This document shows positions 8,865 through 17,058 of a stretch of 35,953 nt of DNA, one piece after another. The stretch is from positions 1 to 35,953 of the forward strand of contig JBLFWJ010000009.1 in the NCBI GenBank assembly GCA_047611425.1, in the 5' to 3' direction. Every line of letters starts with the position of its first letter. Within the stretch, counting starts at the first letter, position 1. This DNA comes from JBLFWJ01 sp047611425. GTDB taxonomy: Bacteria > Bacteroidota > Bacteroidia > UBA10329. The notes beneath the pieces were generated by a model, which was not told the origin of the DNA, did no database searches, and saw nothing but the letters and a program-made list of their open reading frames with translations. The position numbers and the translations under genes are program-made.

Positions 8865-9899
8865 TTACCTATTGGCAGTATAAACTCTCCATTTTTCCAA
8901 AACAGTTTGCATATCATCCGGCAGCTCTGACTCAAAAGTCAGTCGTTCACCAGTGTTAGGTTGAGTAAAACCGAGAGACTTTGCATGTAATGCAGGCCGA
9001 GGCATTTCATTAAAGCAATTCGTAATGAATTGTTTGTACTTGGTGAATGTCGTTCCCTTAAGCATCTTATTACCACCGTAGCGATCATCATTGAAAAGCG
9101 TATGACCAGCATACTTCATGTGCGCTCTGATCTGATGCGTTCTACCCGTTTCTAATTTACATTGAACTAGGCTCACGTATCCAAACCGCTCTAACACTTT
9201 ATAGTGCGTTACGGCATGCTTACCCGTTTCTCCATCTGGAAACACAGCCATTTGCAACCTGTTTTGCAATGATCTTCCAATGTTTCCTTCAATGGTTCCT
9301 TCGTCCTCGTCAAAATCTCCCCAAACCAACGCATTATACACCCGATCCGTTGTTCGATCAAAAAATTGTTTGGCAAGCCCAACAATGGTCAATTCGTTCT
9401 TGGCAACAACCATAATACCGGACGTACCTTTATCCAATCGATGAACGAGACCCGGACGCGGTTCTTCTTTTCTACCTAGATCTGGTAGGTTTTCAAAGTG
9501 GTGTACCAATCCGTTGACTAATGTTCCAGTGTAATTTCCATGACCAGGATGTACAACCAGCCCAGCCTGTTTATTAAGAACAACTAAATCATCATCCTCG
9601 TAAATAATGTTCAATGGAATATCCTCTCCTCGAATAGTTTTATCTCTAGGAGGATGCGCCATAACCACAGACACTTCATCCAACGGTTTGACCTTGTAGT
9701 TTGATTTTACCGCCTCTCCATTAACCAAAACGTTTCCAGCTTTGGTCGCGCTTTGAATCTTGGTTCGAGTGGCATTCTCAATCCTTGCCATCAAGAATTT
9801 ATCAACCCTAAAAAGCGATTGACCTTTATCGGCAGTAAATCGATGATGTTCGTAAAGGTCTTCGGATTCTTCCCGATCCTCTAATTCTTGTTCAGACAT
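8865..9899 (-). CDS. rluD: RluD-type 23S rRNA pseudouridine synthase
   Basis: RluA-family enzyme that isomerises uridines to pseudouridine in 23S rRNA (RluD targets helix 69). An acidic N-terminal tail is followed by an S4 RNA-binding domain (about residues 28-80) and the catalytic domain with HRLDKGTSG (153-161), whose Asp156 fits the catalytic aspartate, and ETGRTHQIRAH further on. At 344 residues, with the S4 domain present, it fits RluD better than RluA. It is the last gene of a minus-strand operon: its ATG overlaps the stop of the T9SS protein by one base (TAATG), implying translational coupling. Confidence 0.93.
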   Translation of the reverse strand: MSEQELEDREESEDLYEHHRFTADKGQSLFRVDKFLMARIENATRTKIQSATKAGNVLVNGEAVKSNYKVKPLDEVSVVMAHPPRDKTIRGEDIPLNIIYEDDDLVVLNKQAGLVVHPGHGNYTGTLVNGLVHHFENLPDLGRKEEPRPGLVHRLDKGTSGIMVVAKNELTIVGLAKQFFDRTTDRVYNALVWGDFDEDEGTIEGNIGRSLQNRLQMAVFPDGETGKHAVTHYKVLERFGYVSLVQCKLETGRTHQIRAHMKYAGHTLFNDDRYGGNKMLKGTTFTKYKQFITNCFNEMPRPALHAKSLGFTQPNTGERLTFESELPDDMQTVLEKWRVYTANR

Positions 9900-11794
9900 T
9901 ATTGCTTGATAAATCGAGCGTTTCCAGCGATGCTTCCATCCTCGTTCTGTAAAACAAGGAAGTACACGCCTGAGTTGAGCCGAGAAATATCCATTTCTCG
10001 ATAAGCGTTAAAGGACTCCAATTCCCGACCAGTGATATCAATGATTCGAGCAACTACATTCTTCAAGCTTGTATTCGATCGAATATTCAATTGATTAGTT
10101 GCCGGATTAGGATAAACCGAAAATTCCATCAAAGCCTGTTCCTCAACCGATATAGGATCAAAAACATATGGTTTTCCAAATACTGGTCTAATCATGACGC
10201 TTCCCGGAATCGAGGATTGAATCCAGTTTGTTCCGAGATTATAAAACAGTTTTTCTGAACGATCTCTTTGCAAATCAAACCCCACAGTAAAGGTCAGGTC
10301 AGGATTAGCCTGTTGTTTCCAACCAATAAACATTGGGCCAGTTGACCAAGAGACAGGTTCGTCAAAAAAGTAATGGTAAAACACGTTCTGCACCGTGTAT
10401 TCTGGGTAAATGGTATCAGATTGGGCCACTAGCGTTTCTGGAAATGAATCACCTGACCAAACCTCTAATTGGAAAAACTCATCTGACAAATTCCATCTAA
10501 CCGGATCGAAGTAAATCTGAACACCCAAAAGATCATCGGCCTTTTTCACGTCATACTTTACCGCTACCGACCCAGGCTCATCGATATTACCCAACCCAAA
10601 AGCTACTTCGGCCGATCCGTCATCGTAGGCATAATAATTATAGAATTTCTGAACGTAAACCACGGTATCGTTAGATTTGACCTCATCGGCCGTATTCCAT
10701 AACATACTTGATACCGTAAAATATGCAGAGTCACTGTTTAACTCAACATTTGTAGGGTAAAAGCCCACAAACTCGTCCCTTATAACATCTTCTGGATCGG
10801 CAGGATTGCATCCTTGTTCCAGATTACCGCAAACCTCCAGGGGAGCAATAACGGGGGTCAGGGTGCCCGTATCGGCAACAAAAACAACTGTTCCCGTCAG
10901 GTCTTTAGCTTCAAAGCGATAAGTCAATTGTTGTTGATCCAAATAATCATTCCGTAACCGAAAATGGTTTTTATGAAACATCAAAGAATTCTGATCCGAA
11001 TGCTCTTTGTAATGCGTCCAAGGCATGCTTGAATAATCATTCAATAGGGATTGGGTTCGTTGAAGAATGGCCACATCATTCGTCAAAGTATCATCCATGG
11101 TTCTCCCTTCATCCAGCTTGATATAATCAAGATGCCAAAAATCACCGTTGGTGTGAAGTGATGCGTAATTCCTGAACCTGAATTGAAATCCATCATAGAG
11201 GTGATAGGCCGAATCTACCGGTATCATCACTCTGAAGAATGTACTGTCATCAGTAATTCCATTGGTAGCCCAAACCTCTGTCCACACCGAATCGACATCT
11301 TTGAATTCCAACAGCAGTTTATCGCTCAATTCTGGTCCATAAGTAGAAATACCCCCAGCCTGATAGTAAAAACTTAAAATCACATCCGACTTGCTTTCCA
11401 AATTTATTGGAACGGATGTAAGAGTATCGGAAGGTGCTCCGGTATTGCTAGCGAACCAATTATTAGGCTGACCAAGACTATTCACACCATCGAGCGTTAC
11501 AACTCCAATTGAGTATGGATCTTTAGCCAAATTATCATTTACAAAAGCGTGGCGATCAATCCATTTACTGGCATCGGGCCAATAGTAGTCATCAAATTTC
11601 TTATTGAAATAATCGGAGAAGTCATCAAAGAATGGAAGCTCCAAAGTGTCGGCAGCTGCTGCGCTCTTTCTAAAGGGGAACTTTTCATTTAATTGATACA
11701 ACTCCGACCGACTTGAAAGCGGAACGAGGGTCTCTTGGGCAGTGCCAGCTACGCTGCAGATAATTGCCAAACAGAAAAGGAGCTGTCTCTTCAT
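9899..11794 (-). CDS. Secreted T9SS cargo protein with type A sorting tail
   Basis: A protein of 631 residues with a signal peptide (about residues 1-19, MKRQLLFCLAIICSVAGTA). The C-terminal 75 residues form the Por-secretion type A sorting domain (VYPNPATNQLNIRS, then IIDITGRELESF and LNSGVYFLVLQN), so it should be exported by Sec and then moved to the surface or medium by the type IX system. The body contains FFDDFSDYF, a region with alternating beta-strand character and many Asp/Trp/Tyr residues, as in large uncharacterised Bacteroidota secreted proteins. No catalytic motif was recognised. It lies between the PASTA and rluD-type genes with 1-base gap and 1-base overlap. Confidence 0.9.
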   Translation of the reverse strand: MKRQLLFCLAIICSVAGTAQETLVPLSSRSELYQLNEKFPFRKSAAAADTLELPFFDDFSDYFNKKFDDYYWPDASKWIDRHAFVNDNLAKDPYSIGVVTLDGVNSLGQPNNWFASNTGAPSDTLTSVPINLESKSDVILSFYYQAGGISTYGPELSDKLLLEFKDVDSVWTEVWATNGITDDSTFFRVMIPVDSAYHLYDGFQFRFRNYASLHTNGDFWHLDYIKLDEGRTMDDTLTNDVAILQRTQSLLNDYSSMPWTHYKEHSDQNSLMFHKNHFRLRNDYLDQQQLTYRFEAKDLTGTVVFVADTGTLTPVIAPLEVCGNLEQGCNPADPEDVIRDEFVGFYPTNVELNSDSAYFTVSSMLWNTADEVKSNDTVVYVQKFYNYYAYDDGSAEVAFGLGNIDEPGSVAVKYDVKKADDLLGVQIYFDPVRWNLSDEFFQLEVWSGDSFPETLVAQSDTIYPEYTVQNVFYHYFFDEPVSWSTGPMFIGWKQQANPDLTFTVGFDLQRDRSEKLFYNLGTNWIQSSIPGSVMIRPVFGKPYVFDPISVEEQALMEFSVYPNPATNQLNIRSNTSLKNVVARIIDITGRELESFNAYREMDISRLNSGVYFLVLQNEDGSIAGNARFIKQ

Positions 11795-11795
11795 T

Positions 11796-12641
11796 TTAAT
11801 TGATAGAATCTGCAGGTAACGTAAGATTCAGACTCATAGTATCGGGGATGTAAAAAGTTGAATCATAGTTGATATTCAACGTGTCTTCTGTAAGAAACAG
11901 ATCCACGAAGCTACCCATTCTTAACATGGTCTCAGTCCGATAACCAGGAATCTGTCGATAGACTCTTACCTGTGCTTTATCAGTTATTGGAGTATCAATC
12001 ACTATTGCACCAACATTAAGGCTGGCTGCTCTCAAAATTCCGGTTGCCTCCTCCAGCGTACTGTACAAAACGTAAGGCATCGCGACTCTACTACTGCTTA
12101 ATCCATCACCCAATTCCAAATTGATTGGCGTGCCTTTAAAAATGAGATTACCTGTTGATATTTCACCTTCGCCTAAGTATTGTCGCAACACCGCGTTTTT
12201 AGCGATGTCTGGCACGTAAGTCAGCTCACCCAAAACCAACCCGAATGACTCCAACTTTGCCTTTGCCTGTCGAAGGCTCAAATTCACTAAGTCGGGCATT
12301 CCTACTCGTTCACGCAACTTTGCGTTGACAGTTAGATAAATGTTTCGACCTTTTTTAACTTGACTACCTGCCGGTGGATCCTGTTCTGCAACAGACCCAC
12401 GAGGAATCTCATTGCTGTACATAGAATCTACAATCAGATAATTGATCTCTGTTGAATCAAAAAGTGCCTCAAGGTCATCGATCATCACACCACTAAGCTC
12501 AGGTACCGTATAGGTAACGCCATGCTCGGTGTAATCGTCCATGTACGCGAAAACACCGAACAAAAGACCAACGGCAATCCCCACAGCCAGTACCAAACTG
12601 ATTGCAAATGCTTTACTGAAAATGAACTTGATTAAACTCAT
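11796..12641 (-). CDS. Membrane-anchored PASTA-domain protein
   Basis: The N-terminus (residues 1-12) is followed by one transmembrane segment (about 13-34) and then about three PASTA-like repeats outside: near 42-110 (VPELSGVMIDDLEAL to PPAGSQVKKGRNIYLTV), 113-185 (MPDLVNLSLRQAKAKLESFGL) and 187-255 (MPYVLYSTLEEATGILRAASL). The last 25 residues are a Thr/Asp-rich tail. PASTA domains bind peptidoglycan fragments or beta-lactams in kinases and PBPs, but no kinase or PBP domain is attached here. First gene of a minus-strand operon with the T9SS and rluD-type genes, divergent from ddl, which supports a cell wall role. The exact function is unknown. Confidence 0.9.
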   Translation of the reverse strand: MSLIKFIFSKAFAISLVLAVGIAVGLLFGVFAYMDDYTEHGVTYTVPELSGVMIDDLEALFDSTEINYLIVDSMYSNEIPRGSVAEQDPPAGSQVKKGRNIYLTVNAKLRERVGMPDLVNLSLRQAKAKLESFGLVLGELTYVPDIAKNAVLRQYLGEGEISTGNLIFKGTPINLELGDGLSSSRVAMPYVLYSTLEEATGILRAASLNVGAIVIDTPITDKAQVRVYRQIPGYRTETMLRMGSFVDLFLTEDTLNINYDSTFYIPDTMSLNLTLPADSIN

Positions 12642-12666
12642 TGAACTTGTCCGTAATAACGGCCGT

Positions 12667-12674
12667 CAAAAATA
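12667..12674 (-). promoter_or_regulatory. Candidate -7 element for the PASTA operon
   Basis: On the minus strand the sequence reads TATTTTTG, matching the Bacteroidota -7 consensus TANNTTTG, 25 bases before the PASTA start codon. No clear -33 TTG/TTTG is seen at the expected spacing, so the call is tentative. Confidence 0.45.
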
Positions 12675-12742
12675 GGAATTATGCATACCCCGTGGTTGAT
12701 ATGTTAATGATTGTGAATCCCTGTGTCACATTGAAATAAACA

Positions 12743-12750
12743 TACATTTA
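12743..12750 (+). promoter_or_regulatory. Weak candidate -7 element for ddl
   Basis: TACATTTA differs from TANNTTTG only at the last base and lies 22 bases upstream of the ddl ATG, in the 131-base divergent gap. A TTG at 12731 is too close to serve as a normal -33 element. The rest of the gap shows nothing else recognisable. Confidence 0.3.
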
Positions 12751-12772
12751 GACGGTTACATATCCAGTTAAA

Positions 12773-13753
12773 ATGAAGACCAGAGTCGGCATATTGATGG
12801 GCGGATACTCTTCCGAATCCCATATTTCTGAAAAAAGCGCGGGGGTTGTGGCCCTCTCTATTGAAGAATCGTTCAACCCAATTTTGATCAATGTGTCAGA
12901 TGAAGGGTGGTTTGCGATTGAAGGCGAAACGGAATTTCAGGTTGATTTGAATTCCTTGACTTACACTTCAGGTAATCAACAGCTTGGCTTTGATGTGATT
13001 TTTATCGCTATTCACGGGACACCCGGTGAAGACGGAAAAGTTCAGGGTCTGTTGGACATGATTGGGATTCCTTATACAGGATCAAGTGTTTTGTCATCTG
13101 CATTGAGTTTCGACAAAGGGAAATGCAACACGTTTCTCAAAGACTGCAAGGAATTGAATATTCCAAATTCAGTGGTTCTTACCAAAGCAGACGAACCAAA
13201 TTTGAAAAAATTGATTAGCGATATCGGTGTTCCATGCTTCGTTAAACCGTGCAATGCGGGTTCAAGCTACGGCATCTCTAAAGTGAATACGGAAGCAGAT
13301 TTTCTGTCTGCGATTGAGCACGCTTTTAAATTTGACGATGACGTTTTGGTAGAACAATTCATTGACGGAACGGAAGTTTCCAATGGAATTTATTCCGCTA
13401 ATGGCGTGATCAATTCACTTCCAATGACTGAAATTGTTCCTGAAGGAAGTTTCTTCGATTATGAAGCCAAGTACGAAGGAAGTAGCCAAGAGATTACCCC
13501 AGCACGAATCAGTGTTGAACTCGAAGAAAAAATCCAAGCGATGACTCGAACGGCTTTCCAACGTCTTGGCTTAAATGGCATGGCCAGAATCGATTACATC
13601 ATTCAAAATGACGTGCCTTATTTGATTGAGGCGAATACAGTTCCCGGATTATCCGAGGAAAGCATTCTGCCCCAACAGGTTAAAGAAGCCGGAATGTCAC
13701 TCGGGGAATTTTTTGGAATACTGATCCAAGATGCTTTGGATCAAGCCAACTGA
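12773..13753 (+). CDS. ddl: D-alanine--D-alanine ligase
   Basis: ATP-grasp enzyme that joins two D-Ala for the peptidoglycan stem peptide. The N-terminal domain carries GGYSSESHISEKSA and the typical HGTPGEDGKVQGLLDMIGIPYTG region. The ATP-grasp core has the lysine stretch VPCFVKPCNAGSSYG, the EQFIDGTEVS loop, and the metal-binding end MARIDYI then LIEANTVPGLSEES. At 326 residues it has normal length. It is encoded away from the dcw genes murC/ftsQ, divergently from the PASTA gene. Its last 13 bases overlap the 3' end of the convergent XTP/dITP pyrophosphatase gene. Confidence 0.96.
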   Translation: MKTRVGILMGGYSSESHISEKSAGVVALSIEESFNPILINVSDEGWFAIEGETEFQVDLNSLTYTSGNQQLGFDVIFIAIHGTPGEDGKVQGLLDMIGIPYTGSSVLSSALSFDKGKCNTFLKDCKELNIPNSVVLTKADEPNLKKLISDIGVPCFVKPCNAGSSYGISKVNTEADFLSAIEHAFKFDDDVLVEQFIDGTEVSNGIYSANGVINSLPMTEIVPEGSFFDYEAKYEGSSQEITPARISVELEEKIQAMTRTAFQRLGLNGMARIDYIIQNDVPYLIEANTVPGLSEESILPQQVKEAGMSLGEFFGILIQDALDQAN

Positions 13754-14319
13754 GCCAATCGGTTTACCAGTTTCTCTACTGCTCTACCTCTGTGGCTGAT
13801 TTGATTTTTCTGATCTAAGCTCATTTCAGCAAAAGACTCTGAAAAACCATCGGGTAGAAAAATCGGATCGTAGCCAAATCCATCTCCTCCCCTTTTATCT
13901 TCTGTCATTACGCCCTCTACTTCTCCGGCAAAAAGTGATTCTTTTCCGTCAATTATCAAGCAAATAACGGTTCGGAATTTTGCCGATCGATCCTCAGCAT
14001 TTTTAAGGTTTTGAAGCACTTTATTCATGTTGTCGTCAAAGCTGCAATCCTCCCCTGCATATCGAGCAGAATACACACCCGGCTCTCCATTAAGAGCTGT
14101 GATTTCCAAGCCTGTATCGTCCGCGAAACAGTTCAGTCCAGTCTCGTTGTAAACGTACCGCGCCTTAATAGCCGCATTCTCTTCTAGGGTTGCACCGTCT
14201 TCAATGATGTCCACATCTCCCAAAACATCTTTTAAAGAAAGCACCTCAAAGTTTGAAGGAAGTTTCGCTTTTACTTCTTTCAATTTGTGAGCATTATTAC
14301 TTGCAAAAACCAGTTTCAT
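13741..14319 (-). CDS. rdgB: RdgB/HAM1-type XTP/dITP diphosphatase
   Basis: Hydrolyses non-canonical purine triphosphates (XTP, dITP, ITP) to monophosphates and pyrophosphate, keeping them out of DNA and RNA. Family motifs: FASNNAHKLKEVKAKL at the N-terminus, FADDTGLEITALNGEPG with the conserved acidic residues, SARYAGED, GFGYDPIF and the C-terminal SHRGRA. The 192 residues match the family. It is convergent with ddl and overlaps it by 13 bases. A TANNTTTG element ends only 4 bases from its ATG, so the transcript is probably leaderless. Confidence 0.96.
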   Translation of the reverse strand: MKLVFASNNAHKLKEVKAKLPSNFEVLSLKDVLGDVDIIEDGATLEENAAIKARYVYNETGLNCFADDTGLEITALNGEPGVYSARYAGEDCSFDDNMNKVLQNLKNAEDRSAKFRTVICLIIDGKESLFAGEVEGVMTEDKRGGDGFGYDPIFLPDGFSESFAEMSLDQKNQISHRGRAVEKLVNRLAQLA

Positions 14320-14323
14320 CCCA

Positions 14324-14331
14324 CAAATATA
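14324..14331 (-). promoter_or_regulatory. -7 promoter element for rdgB
   Basis: The minus strand reads TATATTTG, a full match to TANNTTTG, with only 4 bases between it and the rdgB ATG. Transcription should begin at or within a few bases of the start codon. A convincing -33 element was not found. Confidence 0.55.
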
Positions 14332-14441
14332 ATCGGGTATATATTTTTTTTAACAGACACGCATCAACTGGGGTTCAGATGCCGTTTTTCAACAGCATGA
14401 CATCTTAGGTTAAACTACTGAACTGAGCTAAACCGATAGCT

Positions 14442-14467
14442 GTCACCCCGTTCTTGAAACGGGGTCT
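14442..14467. repeat. Palindromic element in the rdgB / membrane-protein gap
   Basis: Perfect 8-base arms ACCCCGTT (14445-14452) and AACGGGGT (14458-14465) enclose a 5-base loop. It begins with GTCA and has a CTTG centre, as does the element after ftsZ, so both may belong to one class of dispersed palindromes. It lies in the 221-base divergent gap, where a T8 run (14344-14351) and two -7 elements are the only other notable sequences. No T-run follows it directly. Confidence 0.65.
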
Positions 14468-14528
14468 ATATGCTTTGGATAAACATATTCAGTTCGATAA
14501 TCCTGATTCATTGCTATGGGTTGCTGGC

Positions 14529-14536
14529 TACCTTTG
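14529..14536 (+). promoter_or_regulatory. -7 promoter element for the 545-residue membrane protein
   Basis: TACCTTTG matches TANNTTTG fully and ends 4 bases before the ATG at 14541. A TTG at 14511-14513 is 15 bases upstream, a little closer than usual for a -33 element. The mRNA is predicted to be leaderless or nearly so. Confidence 0.6.
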
Positions 14537-14540
14537 ACCA

Positions 14541-16178
14541 ATGCAAAAGGCAAAGCACAAAGTGATTTTCCACCTCGTAATTGGAGCATTACTCATGCTT
14601 ATTTACCCATGGGAATCTCTTTTTTCCGGAAACCAGAACGTCTATTTTTTGTGGGCTGCAGCCAAGAGTGGTTTTGGGCATTTGACCGCTGACCCACTTC
14701 TAAATCAAACCGACCCCTACCCCGCTTTTACGCTTTTAGCTGGGCTCATTTTCAAGGCTTTACCCGTTTCATTTTTTCAAGCGGTCTATTGGCTTTTAAA
14801 CTCAGTTTACTCCTTTTCCTTATTCGGAATTACCGATCGATTTACTGGAATATATAGCGGCATTCGAAGCATTGTTCTATTCACTGTCCTCTTTCTGGTA
14901 TTTCATTCTACACAACTGTGGGGCACTTTTTTCGAGACTGCAACTGGGGCTGACCTTCGCTGGATCTGGGATTCGGGGCTAGCTGAACAAGGCTTACTTC
15001 GTGGTTATCTCCAACCTAGTGTTTTAGGGGTCTTTCTCTTATTAGGCGTTTATCATTTGATCCAAGAAAATCATTGGAAAGCCGCGATTGCATTTGGAAT
15101 TGCAGGTGCGTTTCACGCCAATTATTTAGCGTTAGAACTCATTGCTCTTGGCCTATTCGCATCCTATTCCTTGGTGAAAAGATCGTTGACTTTCGACTTA
15201 ATCAAACCAATGCTTCTTTGGTTGATCATGACACTTCCTTACCTGTATTACGTGGTCACACACTTCCTAGGGGGATCATCGGAAGGCGTACAAAATGAAG
15301 TCCTCAACCACTTCTCCGACCATATTCATTTTGATCCTACGACATGGTTAAATGCCAAAACTGCGATTCAGCTGATTGCGTTTGGCATATTCCTTTCGAT
15401 GTTCAGAAAACAGGCTTTCGGTAAGTGGTTTATCGTCATAACTGGTGTTACAATTTTACTTTCTGTATTGGCATTTACCATTCCTGGTACGCCACTATTA
15501 AGCCTAACGCCATGGAGAGTTTCCGTGGTTTTGTTTCCGATTGCCTTTTCCATTTTGATCGGTCTGATCAGTCAAAGTTTAAGGCCGGGCAGATACGTGC
15601 AGTTAGCCATTCTTCCATTTTCTGCCTTATTGGTTTCACTGATCTATTTCAGAATAATGGGGTCTGGAAATCCAGAATTCATGTTGACATGGAGATTAAT
15701 CACAGCGGTCTTTATCTTGATGGCTTTTGTGGTTGGATGGTTCTCAAGAAAAATGGAAAGGCCATTTCAGATTCAGCTGAATAACACGGCTGCACTGGGA
15801 TTGGTGTTCTTGCTAATCTTCTCAGGAATACTTGGAAAATGGACAGAATTCAGAACGCGTTCCAATTTCCCTTGGGAAAATGTTAGGGCATTTGTTCAAA
15901 CGAATGCAAAGGATGGAGAATTGTATATGGTTCCTCCTGAAATGCTTGGTTTTAGAATGAACGCTGGCGTTGCAGTATTCTCCGACCAACTTCTTGTGCA
16001 TGGGGCAACGCTATCGGATCAGTATCAACGACAATCAATTACCAAAGAATTCTATTCTACCGGAGTGTTAAAAAGTGAAGCGGCCGTATCTCATGCAATC
16101 GTTCCAAATGGTTCGTTTGATAATCTCGGCACTTCAATTTATTCGGACGAACATTACACGGTAATCAAGCTGGATTGA
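14541..16178 (+). CDS. Polytopic membrane protein, GT-C-like (DUF6798-type?)
   Basis: A 545-residue protein with about ten or more hydrophobic segments from residue 9 to about 430, then a roughly 110-residue soluble tail. The first loop (SGNQNVYFLWAAAKSG, then DPLLNQTDPYPAF) and the tail (ELYMVPPEMLGFRMNAGVAVFSD) resemble, from memory, a family of large uncharacterised membrane proteins with a GT-C-like layout; DUF6798 is my best guess but is not verified. GT-C enzymes move sugars from lipid carriers outside the membrane, and the place at the head of a glycan locus fits such a role, but no catalytic residue can be assigned. Transcribed from its own promoter; 40 bases before the exporter permease gene. 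Confidence 0.75.
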   Translation: MQKAKHKVIFHLVIGALLMLIYPWESLFSGNQNVYFLWAAAKSGFGHLTADPLLNQTDPYPAFTLLAGLIFKALPVSFFQAVYWLLNSVYSFSLFGITDRFTGIYSGIRSIVLFTVLFLVFHSTQLWGTFFETATGADLRWIWDSGLAEQGLLRGYLQPSVLGVFLLLGVYHLIQENHWKAAIAFGIAGAFHANYLALELIALGLFASYSLVKRSLTFDLIKPMLLWLIMTLPYLYYVVTHFLGGSSEGVQNEVLNHFSDHIHFDPTTWLNAKTAIQLIAFGIFLSMFRKQAFGKWFIVITGVTILLSVLAFTIPGTPLLSLTPWRVSVVLFPIAFSILIGLISQSLRPGRYVQLAILPFSALLVSLIYFRIMGSGNPEFMLTWRLITAVFILMAFVVGWFSRKMERPFQIQLNNTAALGLVFLLIFSGILGKWTEFRTRSNFPWENVRAFVQTNAKDGELYMVPPEMLGFRMNAGVAVFSDQLLVHGATLSDQYQRQSITKEFYSTGVLKSEAAVSHAIVPNGSFDNLGTSIYSDEHYTVIKLD

Positions 16179-16205
16179 ACATCCTTAGTTTGACCTGAGC
16201 CTTCT

Positions 16206-16213
16206 TACATTTG
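16206..16213 (+). promoter_or_regulatory. -7 promoter element for the first ABC exporter operon
   Basis: TACATTTG matches TANNTTTG fully and ends 5 bases before the ATG at 16219. TTTG at 16189-16192 is only 13 bases upstream, shorter than the normal spacing, so a proper -33 is uncertain. It would drive the tightly packed 16219-22063 gene run. Confidence 0.55.
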
Positions 16214-16218
16214 AAACC

Positions 16219-17058
16219 ATGCGCAAAGCCGAGCATTCAGGTTCTATCGTCCACATTTCTGCAGAGAAAAGCATGGGCGGTTATTTCCAAGAATTGCGCA
16301 ATCATTGGCAGTTTCTCTACTTCCTTACTTGGAAGGAATTGAAAGTAAGATATCGAAGCATTTTATTAGGAATTCTTTGGGCAACACTTCAACCTTTGAT
16401 CTACGTTTTGGCGCTCGTTTTTGTCAGTGGCGTTACAGGAATGGGAGATAGCAAAGAGCTTCCGTTTCCGCTTTTTATTTTTTGCGGCTTGATCTTTTGG
16501 CAGCTGTTCACTTCCATAGTTAATGGATCGGTTCAGATGCTACTTTCAAACGCTAGCATAATGCGAAAAGTCTATTTTCCGAAATTTCTCTTACCCCTTT
16601 CGGCAGCATTGGTCTCCCTCGTAGAGTTGATTCCAGCTACCATTCTGCTTGTAGGCCTTTCCATTTACTTTGGGGTCGGCCTATCATTTATGACGCTGCC
16701 AATTCTCGTTATGGGGATTGTAATAACCTTAGTTGGTGGTGTTGGCGTTTCCGGAATTCTTAGCCTTGGAGTATTGAGATTTCCGAGTGTCCGTCATGCC
16801 ATTCCAATCATTCTACATGTCCTGTTATTTGTAAGTCCAATACTCTATGGACTTAATTCTGGAATAATGGAGGGGCCATTAAAATGGGTGGCCATGGCAA
16901 TTCCAATTTCAGGCCCAATTGACGCCTTACGACAAACGTTAACTGGCGACATCAGTTTTGAAATGCTGGGTATTTCGGCAGTTATCTCCATTGTCTTTCT
17001 GATCACCGGATTCCTAAATTTCTTCTACAACGAAGACAAAGTGATCGACCATGCTTGA
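16219..17058 (+). CDS. ABC-2 polysaccharide exporter permease (Wzm-like), copy 1
   Basis: Inner-membrane permease of the ABC-2 type used to export lipid-linked O-antigen or similar glycans. The N-terminal cytoplasmic part contains the family-typical FLTWKELKVRYRSILLGILWATLQP (shown in parts: WKELKVRYRS and LGILWATLQP), followed by about six hydrophobic segments over residues 50-270 and SPILYGLNSG near the fifth. At 279 residues it is normal. Its stop overlaps the ATPase start by 8 bases, as expected for a permease-ATPase pair. Which glycan it moves is not visible from sequence. A second, different permease is at 22131. Confidence 0.92.
   Translation: MRKAEHSGSIVHISAEKSMGGYFQELRNHWQFLYFLTWKELKVRYRSILLGILWATLQPLIYVLALVFVSGVTGMGDSKELPFPLFIFCGLIFWQLFTSIVNGSVQMLLSNASIMRKVYFPKFLLPLSAALVSLVELIPATILLVGLSIYFGVGLSFMTLPILVMGIVITLVGGVGVSGILSLGVLRFPSVRHAIPIILHVLLFVSPILYGLNSGIMEGPLKWVAMAIPISGPIDALRQTLTGDISFEMLGISAVISIVFLITGFLNFFYNEDKVIDHA

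Noticed and set aside
14344..14351. T8 run as part of a terminator
   Set aside because: No stable hairpin precedes it on the plus strand, and both flanking genes are transcribed away from it.
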